Source: Erinaceus europaeus
Taxonomy: Eukaryota; Chordata; Mammalia; Eulipotyphla; Erinaceidae
DNA length: 64,000 nucleotides
Direction: 5' to 3'
Assembly: GCF_950295315.1 (NCBI RefSeq)
Contig: NC_080177.1
Location: forward strand, 82,012,452-82,076,451
Shown: piece by piece, positions 34,194-45,883 of the stretch
Layout of the letters: every line of letters begins with the position of its first letter
How positions within the stretch are numbered: the stretch's first letter is position 1
Translations under genes and position numbers: made by a program
Notes under the pieces: generated by a model
What the model was told of the DNA's origin: nothing
What the model saw: only the letters and a program-made list of their open reading frames with translations
Database searches by the model: none

Positions 34194-34705
34194 CTACCTA
34201 GGAGCGGGCGTGTTAACTAGGAGGGTGCCCCGGACACCCAGACACCCAGACCTATTTTCTCGGCGGATTTTTTTTTTTTTTTGCAAAGGCTGCTTGACTC
34301 GGACCCCTTGTGTTGGGGGGATCCCCTTGCTCGCCGGCCGGCTGGGAAAGCTGGTGCTCACTTGCCATACCTGGCAAGGTCACCAGGGGGGCTTCCCAGG
34401 CTCCCGGCTTCTGTGCATCCAGACCTGTCCTCCTGTCTTGCCTGGAAAGAAATCCCAGTCTCCTGCCCCCATCTTTGGAAGCCCAAAGTTGAGCCCTCCA
34501 CGCCGCTGTGCTCTCCAGACAAGGCACCCAGGATATTGCTTTTGCTGACTGCTTCCTAGAACCATCCCCTCCACCCCCCCATCCAGCACCCAGCACCCAG
34601 CACCCAGCAGCACCCTCCACCACCACTGCGGACGGAGGAAGAAGCTTCGGCAGTCCCTTCCCGGCCGGCCGGCTGTCTGTCTGTCTGTCCTCCGTCGCCA
34701 CCACC

Positions 34706-34762
34706 ATGTCACCAGCTCCCGAATTCCGCGCATCCGGCTCGGGGAAGGCGAAGCAGACGTGA
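34706..34762 (+). other. Short upstream ORF with good Kozak context
   Basis: 'caccaccATGtc' starts an 18-codon frame (MSPAPEFRASGSGKAKQT, stop). If this region is 5'UTR it could act as an upstream ORF. No homology recognised. Confidence 0.3.
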
Positions 34763-34824
34763 TCCAGAGGCGGCGATGCCAGCGCGCCGTGTTTGCAGCC
34801 GGGGTTCCGCTGGGCTCTGAAGCG

Positions 34825-34872
34825 GGTGCCGTGCTAGGTGCCGTGCTAGGTGCCGTGCTAGGTGCCGTGCTA
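34825..34872. repeat. Perfect 12-bp tandem repeat x4 (ggtgccgtgcta)
   Basis: Four identical 12-bp units, the fourth followed by 'ggtgcgcg'. They lie within the CpG island and candidate exon. The period keeps frame (GAVL repeats in one frame). Confidence 0.95.
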
Positions 34873-35460
34873 GGTGCGCGCGAGTGGGCGAGTGTGGCTG
34901 AGCGTGTGCGCGGCCGCCCGCCCGCCGCCCTGGGCGCAGCACCCGGCTGCATGGGGCCCTGTCCGCCCACCGCGCCCTGCGGGGCCGCCAGCCGCCTCGG
35001 ACCCCTGGCCTGCGGGTGCGGAGCCTTGGCGCCGGGCAGCCGAGTGACCGGCCGGACCTGCGTGTGACTGCCCGGGCCCCGGAGCCACCTTGCCGGATTG
35101 TACCTGCTACCTGCGGGCGGCCAGAGTCCTCCTACGACCGTCTTTTCCTCTAGAGGGACCAGGTAACGGAGCCGCTGACTCCCCGCCCACCCCCCCCAGC
35201 CTCACCCAGTTTCTTTTCGGCTTCTTGGTTTCCAGGGGGCTTATCTGCATTGCAGGCGACTTTACTTATTAATGTTTTTTTTTTTTCTTTTGCAAATCGT
35301 TCAGAAAAGCTAGGGGAGCCAAGGGCGCTCTGTGATGTTGTCATGCAGTTTCCAAGAGATTGAATTGAAATGTAGACCTTCATCTAGCAGGGGGAAAGCT
35401 AAGGGAACGTGCCTCCACTCCACCCTAAGAGCCGTTCTCTGAAAGCTAGGCATCTTGAAG

Positions 35461-35541
35461 ATGCCAGGGATGATAAAAATCTTCTGTTTCCTCCTGGCTG
35501 TGGGTTGCTCCTGGACCTATTTAGTATCTGGCCCTCCCTAG
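35461..35541 (+). other. 26-codon ORF with signal-peptide-like hydrophobic core
   Basis: ATG at 35461 (second in-frame ATG at 35470) encodes MPGMIK, then IFCFLLAVGCSW, then TYLVSGPP and a stop. A basic residue followed by a hydrophobic run and small residues looks like a signal peptide, but the frame stops at once. It could be a truncated exon, an intronic coincidence or a microprotein. Confidence 0.2.
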
Positions 35542-35609
35542 ACGGTGAATTGCAAGAGGGTGTCTGGTTTACATCCCAGCCCCAAGATCATTTGGACCCT
35601 TCCCTCCCC

Positions 35610-35647
35610 TCACCACCACCACCACCACCACCCCCACCCCCGCCGCC
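35610..35647. repeat. (CAC)n/(CCA)n trinucleotide tract
   Basis: 'caccaccaccaccacc' followed by C-rich sequence to 'cgccgcc'. Confidence 0.85.
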
Positions 35648-35847
35648 AGATTATTTTCCTTTTCTTTATTGTGGAAGAGCTTGCCAGATCCTCTCGTAGT
35701 TGTAAATTACGCATCTGGAGACTTTAATCCCAAATGGAGTTTTCTTGGAACTTGCTTTGCATGGAAGGGAATTCATTGCCATGAATGTGTGCTGAAATAT
35801 GGTGTTTAATTGGCAGGGTTTTCTGTTTATGTAGCAGAAGAGCCATG

Positions 35848-35849
<2 letters not shown>

Positions 35850-35900
<51 letters not shown>
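35850..35900. repeat. (TG)n microsatellite
   Basis: About 25 uninterrupted TG units, likely polymorphic. Confidence 0.97.
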
Positions 35901-35901
<1 letters not shown>

Positions 35902-38900
35902 TCACTCTAATGGAGACACTAACCTCGCCCCCCCACACCATCCCCAGCCTTATTATGTCTTGGTGGTGGAAAGGGGGTTGTGTTTTTATTATTATTATTA
36001 TTGGTTTTGTTTTGGCTTGTCTCCGTGTAATATGCATTTTGAAAATTCTTGCCAATGCCTTGATTTCCAAGGAATAGGGTGGGTTTGCGACTTTCCGATT
36101 ACCATATTGAATCTGATATGTTAAAATGGAGATTTCCCAGGGCGGGTTGAGGTTGAACAAATTTAGTTAACTTTTCAAAAACCCCATACCCTAGCATCTT
36201 ATTTCCATGGCCCATCACCTCCGCCGCCTGGGAGGAGGCTTTCCCTGCAGAAAATGTCACTCACTTCTGGAGGGCATTCGGATTAACAAGAGAAAGCACT
36301 TGCAAAGTAGTCTCATCAATGTTTTATTGGCTAGTGAAGACTGACTGAATAATTCAGCTAAGGAGGGCTCATTTGTCTCCCGCCAGGAGGCCGCCTGCTG
36401 CTGGGTGCTCCCGCTGAAGATTTGGCCCGGCCCAGGGCCTGGCACCCGGCTTCAGGAGCCATTGACTGGGGGTCGCTCTAAGGGTTGGTTCTCTTTGCTC
36501 AGGTCTTATAGGAAGTGTGGAGGTGCTGTCTGGTCTTTCTGCACCGGCTGCGTTTCTAGAGAGAGCCATATGATGGCATTTGTCGACTACTCTGAGCTGG
36601 CCACTAGCGAGCTGCAGGGCTGTCCCTAACTCCTCTGGAGTCGGGGCTGGGCTGCCGCTGCAGACCTCACAGGCTGGTGGTGCTACAAGGCCACCGATGC
36701 AGCCTGCTTGGGGGCTGGGCTGGGCCACTGCAGCTGCCGGGCCTGCCTGACACTTTGTTGGGGCGGGGCAGGAGAGGGACTAGTGGGGCGATGGGGGAGA
36801 GGGCCCCCCCCCACCGCAGACCAGGGGGCTCCTCGCCGCCGCTCAAGTGGTCTCCGGGATTTGAGTGGCAGGAGGTGGCAAGAGATCTTGGAGGGCAGCG
36901 GTGCCCTGCTGACTTCCTCTGCTTGGCCAGGCGACCCCACCCAAACCCGCCCCTTGTCAATGGATATTCGCGGATGTCGGCTGCAAACTGGCCGCAGACC
37001 TGCCTGGGTCTTGACATCCTGCGTGGACCCTCAGGATGCCAAACCTGAAGCTGTGTTTCTCCCGACGGCTGGGTACTCCCTTCTATTCTTCTCTCCTCTC
37101 TTGTTCTCCTGAATTTATTTAGGTCAAGTATACTCCTGTTTTACTCCAGTTAGAATACCTGGAATTCCACTCTACAGACATGCCCCCCTCCCACTGCTTC
37201 CCCTCTTCCTCCCCCAATAAGAAATGAAGGCTGGGGTGGGGGGGGGGGCTCTGCTAGCAGATCTGCCCTGTGACTCCAGCTCTGGGAAGAATGAAGGAAG
37301 AATGCACAGGCCAACTCCACTTTAACAGAACTGCAGGAGCTCACTCACCTGCTGAGGATACAGAAAGAGAAAGGGTACTGCCTGCTTGCCTGCCTAAAAG
37401 CTAAAAATAACTGGGTGTTTGGGAGGAATTATGTGAGGCTTTTCCTTTTTTCCCCCTCTTTCAGTGAATGTATACTTCTTCCATCACACTGATATATGTG
37501 AGTGCTAAAAACCTGACAAGGACACTCTTTGTCCTCCAGATTTCTCCAGATCATTATCACAACAGAAACTATACCTCAGTCCTAGTGTTGGTGGCAGACT
37601 AGACAGACCTGTTTAGAGGCTGCCTGGGAAAAATGGAACATTGGTGGAAACCGACCCAGGGTGAAATGCTTCCCCCCCTATCTTTCTCCTCATTTCACTT
37701 CCTCCTGGCCTTTACCCACTGAGGATTCAGGCTTTTGCAGGTGATTTTTTTTTTTTTTTTGTCCCTGCACTCTCATTTTCAGGCAGAAAAAAAAAAGAAA
37801 AAGAAAAAGAAAAGAAAAACCAACCAAACAAACACATGCATTTATTTGCTGGATGGAGTAATAAGAAACAAAACCAGCCAACTGCGTATTCTGCAAATTC
37901 ATGTATTCAGCTATCATTCATTGGGAGTAGTTTGGAGTTAGGTGAGATATCATAATCCTGTAGCTCTCCCAGCACCTAGTTTAACAGCCTTAAACAATAG
38001 AGGATTCTGGCCACCCTTCCCTTCTCTCCTGATGGAAGAGAGAAGTACAGACCTGTCTGGAGAGGTGAGGCCACTGACCTTGTTAAGCACTGTCTCTAGA
38101 AAGAGCTGGTTCATGAATGGGTTAAGATGGTCAGGTGAATTTCCCAACAAAAGCTTCTTTCCCTGTGAGGCCTCTTTTGGTCTCTGTTAAGAGGAGGAGA
38201 CAATAGGAAAGTCAGGACACCCATGGGGACAGATGGAAGCATAGAGGTAGGTGGAAAGAAGTTGTTACTTCTGAACATCAGGTTTTTTTTTTTAATCATT
38301 TTTTACTTCCTTTTTTTTTTTTCAAGAGGAAAATGACCTTGAGCAGCCACACCAGCCTTCTCTGTGTCACACCCTTTCACTCAGATAGGTAGTAAGCTTG
38401 GGAGCACAGCAGACACACACCATCCACATACAAACCTCATTTTCAAAACAAGAGACTCCTTGGCTTATATGTTTGGGGAGAGGCTTTGAAAAGATCTGTC
38501 TCATACTGGTATCAGCCAGACCTGATTTTCTCTTCTTTTTCTCAAGAGAGGACAGCTGGGGCTGCCTGTGGTCAGTGGAGGGAGAGTTGCCCCACCCTAA
38601 ATCCATATGCCATGATTTTTGTCTCATTATTTATCACATGTGTTTTTAATGTGAAAGCGTCAACTGCTTATGACATTGGTGCTTGAGTGACCCTCATGCG
38701 TTACAGCTGCTTTTCATCTTCTTAATGAACGACCAGCCTTTCTCCCTTCAGCCATTACAACCAGTGTTCTGTTTCCTCTTGCTGCTTGAAGCACTTTCGG
38801 TCTGGTAGTTTTGCTGAGTTTTCTAGCTGGTGAAATTAGTTTCTTGCTTTCTGCTGATACCGTTGCTGCGTTGCTGTGAAGTTGGGATGAGATGCTTGCA

Positions 38901-40107
38901 GATAACCATAGTGTTTCTGCCTCTGCAAAAAAAAAAAAAAATACACACAAAAAAAACCACTACCTAGTAACTCTAGCCTATAACCACTCAGTTATTTTAA
39001 GAGACATATACAATAAAAAAATAAAAAAAAGATTGCTAATGACGATATCTGGTGGGGTGCGGGGTGTGATTTCAAGATTGGAGGAAGAAGGCCATTGAAA
39101 TTGAAACTTTCTGAAAGGCTGACCTGGCTAATCTCAAAACTGATTCCTATGATTTTTATTTTTTTTTTAATCTTCTTCCATGTGTTGTGCATGGAAGAAT
39201 ACAACATATCAGCATTACTTTCAGAATGCTGTTCAAAGTCTAATGAGTTTTTAAGTTGTAGGTTTCACTGAAGAGTAGAGACAGACAGACAGACAGATAG
39301 GCTTCTAAACAGATATGGTTGCAACTGCCTTTGCTCTATATGTAGAACTAGAACTAGCAGGTTCTAGTTTGTGCTAAGTCGTTCTACTTGGCCCACAGGT
39401 ACTTGGCTCTGCTGTGCACCCTGAAACTGGAGAGTGAGCCCACTTCCGCTTCTGTAGACCACATTCTTATTCCAGAGGCACCCTTCAATCAGTGGAGACT
39501 ATTTTAAATTCCAAGGCTGTCTCATTTATCCATTACATGGTGTGTGCATGGTGAAATTAAGAAGTATTATGTTTATAATTATAGAAGCTATTCTAGTTAG
39601 AGGCAAACCATTTTTACTATGTTCCAGCATCATAAATCATACGTTCTTACGAAAACCCCAATTTCATAGAAATATAATAGAAGATGGAAATGTAGGAAAT
39701 TAATTTAGAGGTAGTGTTACTTTTGTGATGTTTTTTTTCCATCAGACTGTGCTGATAGATACTGTTTGAAGAGAACGCACCTTACTGAAATATGACATCA
39801 TTTAATACTAATTATGAGGATGGTTAACAATTGACAGGAAATCACAATGGAATCCCATGGTTCTATGAGCGCACTGTCATTTTACTGATAGCAAGTGAAC
39901 ACCTTTAAAATGTTTTATTATTTACATCACAAGCTCCCACTTGTAAAGCTTCTTGAAAATTGACTGATACAAACATGGCCACATTGGGCGGAGAGTGTCA
40001 ACTGACCAATTTGGGGATTCCCAAGAAAATATAAGGTCTGTTTTTTTTTTTTTTTAAGTTTAATCTTAAACGTCAAGCTATTCTTTGTGAGAACATATAT
40101 AAAACTT

Positions 40108-40319
40108 TTTAAAAAATTTATTTATTATTGGATAGAGACAGAGAGAAATTGAGAGGGGTGGGGGAGATAGAGAGGCAGAGAGACAGAGAGACACCTGCAG
40201 CCCCGCTTCACTGCTCATGAAGCGCTCCCCCTGCAGGTGGGGACCAGGGGCTTGAACCTAGATTTTTTCTAGGTCCTGCCATCCGAGCGGTTAACCAGAT
40301 GCGCCACCGCCTGTCCCCT
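40108..40319 (-). mobile_element. SINE, group 2
   Basis: Tail 'aaaaatttatttattattgg', purine body, 'cccctgcaggtggggaccag' and head 'ccagatgcgccaccgcc'. The flanks 'aaaactttttaaaaa' and 'aaaaacttatttttaaaaa' look like a partly degraded TSD. Confidence 0.92.
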
Positions 40320-40988
40320 AAAAACTTATTTTTAAAAAAAAATCTTGCAATGAATTATTTTTGAAATTGATGTTATTCTAGTTCTTGTAGAGAACAATTG
40401 TGGGATTAGGATTGAATATTGAGTCCTGAGACTTTTATAATCTCAACCAACTCTATAAAATATATTAAGAAGGTAAATACATACAGGATCCTTTCTATCA
40501 ACTCTGGACATGTTTCCTAAATCCTTAAAAAAAAAAAAAAAGAATGAACTAAAACTCTAATTTGTTTACGATGTACTCATGTAGACCTTGTGTAACTAGT
40601 CACAGGTAGAAACCCAAACAGTGGCATTTGTGTGACTCTGCTTTCCACGCTTGAGGATGTGCTAAGGGCTCCCAGAGAGTGTGTGCCTGTTGCTCTAGAT
40701 CCCATTCTCTCGTTTGCTCCCTAGTTCTTGCCTGGCAGTGGGCTTCCCATAACTCTTGGTGGTGTCAGTCACAAAGTTGTAGACTATTTGCACTACAGTG
40801 GTTTGTAAATGGGAGTCTAATAGCTCTGCAATCAAGAACGTTCACTTTGGGCTCTTTCTCTCTTTTTGAAAATACGGACTATTACTGTTTTTCGCAGAGA
40901 TGAGCATTTTTCTAATTTACTCCATGTTCCGTCAATAATTAGGTTATTTGGTAATTTCCCTGTGCTTGGTGAGGCAGTTCCTCCTCAC
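40320..40988. other. Unique sequence, no gene seen
   Basis: Non-coding, AT-rich, with an A-run at 40527-40542. Confidence 0.5.
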
Positions 40989-40989
40989 G

Positions 40990-41019
40990 GTGTGTGTGTG
41001 TGTGTGTGTATGTGTGTGT

Positions 41020-41058
<39 letters not shown>
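40990..41058. repeat. (TG)n microsatellite, interrupted
   Basis: About 69 bp of TG with a TATG and a GGTG interruption. Confidence 0.97.
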
Positions 41059-41061
<3 letters not shown>

Positions 41062-41340
41062 GACTGCACTGAGGAGTGCAGAAGCTTCCTTCAAGATGGA
41101 AATCAGTTTATCTCTAAGATTGACAAATATTTTGATTTGGAATTTCTTGAATAGCCTTTCCAGAAGTGGACTTACATTTAAATAGAAAAGTTTGAGTTAT
41201 GTATTAGAATCACGTGCTGTATTTGCCACATATTGGCATATATTTTATAAAATGCTGTTTTATATGTTGCCAAGATTCCTGTTTACATGTCGGCTGCCTG
41301 AACAACTTACTGGGCTCTGACCTTAAGGAACATAATAGTG

Positions 41341-41668
41341 ACGGGGTTGGGGAGGTGGCATAGAGGGTTAGCAAGGATCCCCACAAGGATCCTTGCTGGA
41401 GCCCTGGCTCCCGACCTGTAGGGGTGGGAGGTCGCTTTACAAGCAGTGCAGCAGGTCTGCAGGTGTTTTATCTTTCTCTCCCCCTCTCTGGCTTCACCTC
41501 TTCTCTGGATTTCTCTCTGTCCTATCCAACAGCAACAATAATACCAACAGCAATGACAACAGCAACAACAACAAAATGGAAAAAAATGGCCACCAGGAGT
41601 ATTGGATTCATAGTGCAGACACCAAACCCCAGATGTAACCCTGGAGGCAAAAACAAAAACCAAAAAAC
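41341..41668 (+). mobile_element. SINE, group 1, long form
   Basis: Head 'gggttggggaggtggcatag' (diverged), 'tggagccctggctcccgac', CT body, (caa)n part, the extension 'aatggccaccaggag...taaccctggaggc' and an A/C-rich tail. Confidence 0.88.
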
Positions 41669-41769
41669 CACAAGAAACCCCCCCCACACACACACACAAA
41701 AACATAGTAACATAACCATAACCATGATATAAACAAATGCTTGAAAGTAACTGATATTTTTATTATGTT

Positions 41770-41800
41770 TGATATTTTATTTATTTATTTATTTATTGCA
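41770..41800. repeat. (TTTA)n microsatellite
   Basis: About seven TTTA units followed by a purine-rich SINE-like scrap, 'attggggaaagagagaaaag'. Confidence 0.85.
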
Positions 41801-42069
41801 ATTGGGGAAAGAGAGAAAAGTCATTTTTTCTGGAGGCTTGTAGTCTGTAGTGAATTAGAAGCTTGAGTGCTTGGTTTCACACTTCTGAGCTTCGGTCTTG
41901 TTTTACCTTGAGAGAGTTGTATCATATCCCTATTTCGGAGTCTTACTGTCCTCACCTAGGAAATGTAGGTACTAATAAAACTTGGTTGTCTGAAGGCTAT
42001 AGGTAATACACAGAGCATTAGGCATGTAGCTGCTATTCTTAATCACTGCCACCACCATTATGCTGTTTA

Positions 42070-42345
42070 TTCATATTTAGTTTTCTTTATTGGAGGGACT
42101 AATGGTTTACAATCAACAGTAAAAATACAGATGTTGGTCCATGTGTAACATTTCTCAGTTTTCCACCTAATACTCTACCCTCACACCCCCGCCCCCCCAG
42201 GTCCTCCTTCACCATCTTGTCCCAGGACCTGAACCTCCCCTCTCCACCCCGAGTCTTTTCTTTGGTGCAGTACACCAACTCCAGTCCAAACTGTGCTTTG
42301 CGTTTTCCGCTTCTGTACCTATTTTTCAGCTTCATGATTCTTCTT
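42070..42345 (-). mobile_element. L1 3'UTR fragment, distinct subtype
   Basis: 'ttctttattggagggactaatgg' and 'gagtcttttctttggtgcag' share the latter part with the L1-derived segment at 1450. Minus orientation follows from the other copies. No T-run tail remains. Confidence 0.6.
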
Positions 42346-42527
42346 AGCTATCTTGAGGGTGAAAGGAATTGAAGGAAGTGTCCACAGAGGATCTCTTCAA
42401 AGTGAGCCTAGAACCCGAAGGCCCCAAGGAACGCTAAGCTCATACAGACAAGGAGTCACATAGTCCTGGATCTTCAGGAACGAAGCAGAAGATATCAAAT
42501 AGGACGTTGACTTGATTGTTGTATTTA

Positions 42528-42805
42528 TTTCTTCATTTATTGCCATCAGGGTTATGGTTGGGTCTTGCTGCTTGCATGACGAATCCATTGTTCCCAGTGG
42601 CCTTCCCCTCCCACCCCCATTTTTTGCCTTTTGTTTAATAGGACAGAGAGAAATTGAGAGGGGGGGGGGGAAAGGAGGCAGAGGGGGAGAAAGAGAAACA
42701 CTAGTAGACCTGCTTCAAGGCCCTGAACCTCCTTCCTGCTGATGAGGAGGAAGGACTTCAATCTGGGTCCTTGACACACCCAGCCTGCAGGACCTGTACT
42801 TAGTT
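42528..42805 (-). mobile_element. SINE, long form, diverged
   Basis: 'gccatcagggttatggttgg', a G-run inside the purine body at 42660-42670, and a damaged head 'caatctgggtccttgacac'. A small inverted piece, 'cctccttcctgctgatgaggaggaagg', falls in the body. Confidence 0.75.
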
Positions 42806-43536
42806 GACAAAAGTTATAACTTGTATCAGCTCTTGTATCCTGGGGGGAATCATGACATAAGTGACATTCAGATCTATGCTTACATTTTAACTTCTTATGA
42901 ATCTGGCACTATGAAATCTCTGAGTTATTCTGATACCTATTCAGTTTTATTTATTTATTTTTTTAGATTTGCAAGGTTTTATTTCTTTAAAATATATAAA
43001 CTAAATATGGCAGAGTGATAATATTTGTTAAACCTGCATTTGCATATATGTATATTTGTCATAGTAGTCTCAGCTGTTGAGAAACTTAGATATTTTTATA
43101 ATTAAAATGATACAACTTTTTAATACTTAAATTAATTTTTTATAATTAACATAGACAAAACAAGTTTTTAAATGGGGGCTTAATGGTTCACAGGAGAGCG
43201 TTTAACCTACAGGCATGATCTGTCTCTCACCTCCCATTGAGAGGTGTCTTGGAGACAAAAAAGGACCCCAGTGCCTCTCCATGCCAGAGTTCTGTGTGCC
43301 GGCAGAGTACACAGTACACAGTCTGAGTGTCTCCGTATGCTTCCCTTTATCGTTCCTAATTCCCAACTTCTACCTGCAAGTGAGATTATCCAGTACTGGT
43401 GTTTCTCTTTCCAGACTCTCACTCAAAATAACTTCAAGTTCTAACAAAGATGTTGTAAAGGTGATGACCTCACCATTGAGGAGAATTGACTTTTTTTTTT
43501 TTACAGCTATCGCAAACATTTAGAGGTTGAGATATT
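42806..43536. other. Unique AT-rich sequence
   Basis: No gene recognised. The patch 43,165-43,330 has slightly higher GC but no family resemblance. Confidence 0.45.
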
Positions 43537-43645
43537 CCTTTTTTAATGATTAGTTAGAGAGAGAGAGAGAAAATGAAAGGGGAGATAGGGAGGGAGAGAG
43601 AAAAAACCTGCAACACTGTTTTACCATTCATAAAGCTTCCCCCCT
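43537..43645 (-). mobile_element. SINE fragment, 5'-truncated
   Basis: Tail and purine body through 'cataaagcttcccccct' only. The tRNA-like head is absent, as expected for 5' truncation at insertion. Confidence 0.78.
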
Positions 43646-43807
43646 TAATTTTCTAAAATTTAGAAAACTTTAATTTTCTAAAGCACTCCTGTCAAATTTT
43701 AGTCCCTTCAGTGCTTCTAAAATCATTTCACATAAGCCAGATTATTCCATGCTTGTCTGGGTATGTTATAAAATGTCTTTTTTGGCGATTAACAAGAATT
43801 GGAGATC

Positions 43808-44131
43808 CTGTTTACTTTTTTTTTTTTTTTAATAAAAGGCACTTTAAAAATTTTTTATATTTATTCCCTTTTATTGCCCTTGTTGTTTTATTGTTGTAGT
43901 TATTATTGTTGTTATTGATGTCATTGTTAGATAGGACAGAGAGAAATGGAGAGAGGAAGGGAAGACAGAGAGGGGGAGAGAAAGATAGACACCTGCAGAC
44001 CTGCTTCACCACCTGTGAAGCGACTCCCCTGCAGGTGGGGAGCCGGGGGCTCGAACCCGGATCCTCGAGCTGGTCCTTGCCACATGCGCTTAACCCGCTG
44101 CACTTGCGCCCGGCTCCCTCTGTTTACTTTT
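43808..44131 (-). mobile_element. SINE, group 1, with 12-bp TSD
   Basis: ctgtttactttt flanks it at 43808-43819 and 44120-44131. Between them lie a T-rich tail, the body and a consensus head 'gagccgggggctcgaaccc' ending 'gcgcccggctccc'. Young copy. Confidence 0.95.
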
Positions 44132-44292
44132 AAAATGGGACGGTAAACACAGTAAGTCTAATTCTAGTGGCAGGGTCATCTACATTTCAGCTGACTTCTT
44201 TGTCGTCTACAGTTCATGATTCTCCTGTTTGTGATCAGACCATTCTGGGCCTATGTTGGTTTTGAGCAGTTTGATATACCCCAGGCTTCCAA

Positions 44293-44542
44293 GACCCTCT
44301 ATGCTTTTTTTTTTTTAAAAATTTATTATCTTTATTTATTGAATAGAGACAGTCAGAAATCGAGAGGGAAGGGAGGGATAGAGAGGGTGAGAGACTGAGA
44401 GACACCTGCAGCCCTGCTTCACCACTTGGGAAGCTTTCCCCCTGCAGCTGGGGACTGAGGGCTCGAACCCAGGTCCTTGCACATTGTAACATGTGTGCTC
44501 AACTAGGTGTGCCACCACCAGGCCCCGACCGTCTATGCTTTT
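44293..44542 (-). mobile_element. SINE, group 2, with 16-bp TSD
   Basis: Flanks 44293-44308 and 44527-44542 match at 15 of 16 bases (gacc[c/g]tctatgctttt). Inside lie a T-rich tail, purine body, 'cccctgcagctggggac' and head 'ggtgtgccaccaccaggcccc'. Confidence 0.95.
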
Positions 44543-44869
44543 AAGTCTTGGTATCAGTAAAGTCTTTTCACCCTGTTGTTACACAGGCTCAGTTTATGTG
44601 TTTTTCCTTTTGCTTGAATGCAAAAAAAAATGACTTGGGTTGACTGGGCCAGGGCAGAATTGAACAGGGCCTGCTCCTTGCTTTGAGAAGAGGAAGGTGG
44701 AGACCGTCTATGTCTTTCCATGTCTGGACTCATACCAAACATTATGTGATCGGTGCTTCTTTCCTTTTGAACTTGGTCTTGAAGTGCCTGCTCCCAACCT
44801 CTAAAATGCTAACAACTAGTCAATTCAGGGCTGGCTTCAAGATTAAAAGTGGCTGCCTTTCTGACTCCC

Positions 44870-45003
44870 CCTCCCCCCCCCCCAGAGTACCGCTCAGCTC
44901 TGGTTTATGGTGATGCAGGGTGGGGGGGGGGACTGAACCTAGGACTTGGGAGTCTTAGGCATGAGAATCTCTTTGCATAACCATTAGGCTATCTACTGCC
45001 ATG
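44870..45003 (-). mobile_element. Group 3 SINE
   Basis: 'ccgctcagctctggtttatgg', 'gggactgaacctaggacttgg', 'ttaggcatgagaatctc' and 'cataaccattaggctatc' are the clearest group 3 landmarks in the window. C- and G-runs interrupt it. Confidence 0.88.
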
Positions 45004-45579
45004 GCTGCCATTCTGGTCCTGAATCTGATTAAGACTCCTGAGGCTTTTTTTTTTTTTTTTTTTAAGTCATTCATGTACTGTTTGCTTATACTGATAATAT
45101 TACTTACTGAAATCTTTTCTGCTAAATATTTAGGGAAAACTAAGAAAATGTATTGATGCTCATCTAGTCTGGCTGCCTCAAGGGCTTCAGATGGAGACAA
45201 GAATGATTTCAGACCAATTGTCTGATTCATTTAACAAACATTTGTTTAACCTTTATAGCTTAAATTCTCTGTAACCACTGCTCCTTTGAGACCCCAAAGC
45301 CTTAGGTGACAGCACTCCGGGGAGGCTGCCTTCCAGTGGGGGTAAGGGTGAGGAGGAACACTTTCCCCTGCCATCTGACTTATCACCTTCAACAGTAACA
45401 CTTAATGTTGCTGTGAAAAATCAGTGCTCAGCGTTGCCAGATTTACTGAATTTTGAGTCCTACTGTGTTTGCCTTGGCTCCAGCATGTACGCTCCCCACT
45501 CCACTTTACTGCAAGGAGCAAACATTCTTCTAGCGAGGGACTCCCAGGCCTGATTCAGTCTTGATGATGTCTTCACAAA
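45004..45579. other. Unique sequence, no gene seen
   Basis: Non-coding, with a T-run at 45046-45064. Confidence 0.5.
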
Positions 45580-45794
45580 CCTTTTTTTTTTTTTTTTATT
45601 GTTATTTTGGATAGAGACAGAAATTGAGAGGGGATGGGGGAACGATAGAAAGAGGGAGAAAGGCAGAGAGACACCCGCAGCATCATTTCACTGCTTTGAC
45701 GCTTTCCCCCTGCAGGCGGAGGCCGGGGACTTGAACCCAGGTCCTTGCACGCTGTAGTGTGTGCGCTCAACTAGGTGCACCACTGCCAAGTCCC
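45580..45794 (-). mobile_element. SINE, group 2
   Basis: T-run tail, 'ggatagagacagaaattgag', 'cccctgcaggcggaggccgg' and head 'gtgcaccactgccaagtccc'. Confidence 0.92.
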
Positions 45795-45883
45795 AATATG
45801 TCCACTCTTTACCTTTACACCTAGATTGTGCTGGTGTTTAGACTGTTTGCCCAGTTACTGTGTACGCCATTCTTCTTCTTCTT

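Larger units (their letters stand above)
34194..35162 (+). other. Candidate non-coding 5' exon
   Basis: Bounded on the left by an acceptor-like tract (alternatively a transcription start upstream) and on the right by 'gggaccag|gtaacg' at 35162/35163. It contains several short upstream ORFs but no recognisable protein. The exon end and orientation are predictions from splice-site shape only. Confidence 0.35.
33238..35180 (+). promoter_or_regulatory. CpG island, likely promoter and first exon(s) of an unidentified gene
   Basis: Dense CpG and GC-rich sequence from the array edge to about 35,180, with GC-box-like 'ggggcgggg' and CGCGTGCGC motifs at 33,650-33,730, and no SINE or L1 insertions inside it. 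This is typical of a protected mammalian promoter. Five T- or A-runs of 12-17 bases interrupt it at about 33841, 33887, 34051, 34172 and 34268. The plus orientation is inferred from a donor-like site at 35,162/35,163. The gene was not recognised, because no long conserved coding frame is present. A non-coding first exon with a long first intron would fit. Confidence 0.7.
35163..40107. other. Repeat-poor intron-like sequence downstream of the CpG island
   Basis: About 5 kb almost free of SINEs and L1s, in contrast to the rest of the window. It begins with a donor-like GTAACG. GC-rich patches lie at 36,380-37,000. Apart from microsatellites and A/T-runs (37,746, 37,789, 38,282, 38,926), no gene is recognised. 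Repeat depletion near a promoter suggests regulatory constraint, which is inference. Confidence 0.5.

Noticed and set aside
34759..35067. 102-codon plus frame with GAVL repeats
   Set aside because: It begins at GTG rather than ATG, and the GAVL run is simply the 12-bp repeat translated.
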